Below are positions 5,899 to 6,567 of a stretch of 6,567 bases of DNA, piece after piece. Under the pieces are notes generated by a model, which searched no databases, was not told the DNA's origin, and was given only the letters and a program-made list of their open reading frames with translations. Origin of the DNA: an uncultured Holophagales bacterium. Lineage in GTDB: Bacteria > Acidobacteriota > Thermoanaerobaculia > UBA5066. The stretch covers positions 1-6,567 of the forward strand of contig CALMDF010000079.1 in NCBI GenBank assembly GCA_937864895.1, given 5' to 3'. How positions within the stretch are numbered: the stretch's first letter is position 1; every line of letters begins with the position of its first letter. The position numbers and the translations under genes are program-made.

Positions 5899-5932
5899 GG
5901 GGCGGGAGGATCCGGACCTCCCGCCCCTTTTT
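5899..5932 (+). terminator. Intrinsic (Rho-independent) terminator
   Basis: GGGGCGGGAGG (5899-5909) and CCTCCCGCCCC (5917-5927) form a perfect 11-bp G-C-rich stem with a 7-base loop, followed directly by TTTTT (5928-5932). It lies 34 bases after the stop codon at 5864. The T-run is only on the plus-strand side, so it should end transcripts of the secreted protein gene rather than those of the converging minus-strand gene. Confidence 0.92.
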
Positions 5933-5945
5933 CGCTCCCGCCCCT

Positions 5946-6567
5946 CTAATCGACGAAGACGTCCTCGCCGAAGACCAGCTTCGCGGCACCGTCGAAGTCG
6001 ACCGCGTATCGGACGATCTCGTCGCAGACCGCCCTCGGGACGAGAGCGCTTCCCTCCAGGTCGGGGCGGTTCCCTTCCGGCAGGATCACCTGCCGCAGGT
6101 TCCGGTTGCACGCCCCGCGCACCTTGTGCTCGGCCTCCCCGATTGCCCGCACGACGAGGACGTCGTGCGCGTCCGCGACCAGCGCTCCCGTCGAGGCGAC
6201 GTCCTGCGGGACCGGCCGGTCGAGGACGACGGAGAGGAACGCGAGCGCCGTCGGAAGGCCCGCCGAGAGGCCTCCCGACGGCTCGTCGTCCTTCGTGACC
6301 TTGAAGGAATACGTGAAGTCGTGGAAGTCGCTCGTGACGTGCGGCCACTTCGCCTGCGCGTACTCCCTGACCGCCGCGAACGTGTTCCGCACGGCTTGCG
6401 TCATCTCGGGGGTCAGGTTCCCGAGCACCTCGTCGAGGTAGCCCCCGCGGCCGGCGGGCGCCGGACGCCGCGCCGCCCAGATCTCGTGGACGAGGCCGCG
6501 AGCCTTCCCACCGAAGTGGTAGACGGCGGCGGCGAGCACCCTCCCGACCGGCCCCCGCCGCCGGCGT
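5946..6567 (-). CDS. Lon-like (peptidase family S16) protease domain protein, N-terminus outside window
   Basis: Encodes the C-terminal part of a Lon-type serine protease. Counting the GTG at 6539 as residue 1, the segment KDDEPSGGLSAGLPTALAFL (83-102) resembles the Lon site KDGPSAG. Then RPVPQDVASTGAL matches Lon PVxxDVAMTGEI, and EHKVRGACNRNLRQVILPEG (137-156) matches the catalytic-lysine segment. Spacing from SAG to the PV and TG motifs equals that recalled for E. coli Lon, so Ser92 and Lys139 are the likely dyad; Ser88 is an alternative. The Ser-Lys distance (47) is about 4 residues longer than in Lon. No AAA+ ATPase motifs appear here. The frame stays open to the window edge through an Arg-rich stretch (RRRRGPVGR). 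GTG 6539 lacks a properly spaced ribosome-binding site, so the gene probably continues to the right and may be a full Lon-like ATPase-protease. It stops with TAG at 5946-5948 and converges on the preceding gene. Confidence 0.82.
   Translation of the reverse strand, partial: RRRRGPVGRVLAAAVYHFGGKARGLVHEIWAARRPAPAGRGGYLDEVLGNLTPEMTQAVRNTFAAVREYAQAKWPHVTSDFHDFTYSFKVTKDDEPSGGLSAGLPTALAFLSVVLDRPVPQDVASTGALVADAHDVLVVRAIGEAEHKVRGACNRNLRQVILPEGNRPDLEGSALVPRAVCDEIVRYAVDFDGAAKLVFGEDVFVD

Noticed and set aside
5621..6298. Plus-strand frame opposite the Lon-like gene
   Set aside because: It is extremely arginine/proline-rich, crosses the intrinsic terminator and is antisense to a recognisable protease domain.

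Overview
The window comes from a GC-rich bacterium. Codons end strongly in G or C, leucine is mostly CTC, and GTG starts and long spurious antisense frames are common. The proteins (a PAS/HisKA_3 kinase with a NarL-type regulator, a secreted propeller-CHRD-PKD-haem protein, and a Lon-like domain) would suit an environmental group such as Acidobacteriota or Myxococcota. That placement is inference; nothing here fixes the phylum.

Layout. Bases 1 to about 137, minus strand, hold an interior piece of a DUF1254/DUF1214 protein. It runs off the left edge and loses its homology almost exactly where the next gene begins, so it is a gene remnant or a join between unrelated DNA. An Hsp20-type small heat-shock protein follows on the plus strand (124-690). 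After a 70-base gap containing two perfect palindromes comes a two-component pair: a PAS-containing histidine kinase (GTG start at 761, to 1933) overlapping by 4 bases a NarL/FixJ-type response regulator (1930-2568).

A 425-base gap (2569-2993) holds no convincing gene but several inverted repeats. It leads to the largest gene (2994-5864), an exported 956-residue protein. Its order is signal peptide, beta-propeller, CHRD domain interrupted by a highly acidic insert, four PKD domains in exact 282-base register, and a C-terminal c-type haem-binding domain (CTGCH). A clear intrinsic terminator follows at 5899-5932. The last gene (5946 to the right edge, minus strand) converges on it and encodes a Lon-type (S16) protease domain with an apparent Ser-Lys dyad; its N-terminal part lies beyond the window.

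Working together: the kinase and regulator are surely a translationally coupled pair. The secreted cytochrome-like protein lies directly downstream and could be a target, but no binding site shows this. Hsp20 and the Lon-like protein are both protein-quality-control functions, but no shared operon is visible. The most unusual items are the multidomain secreted haem protein and the chimeric left edge.
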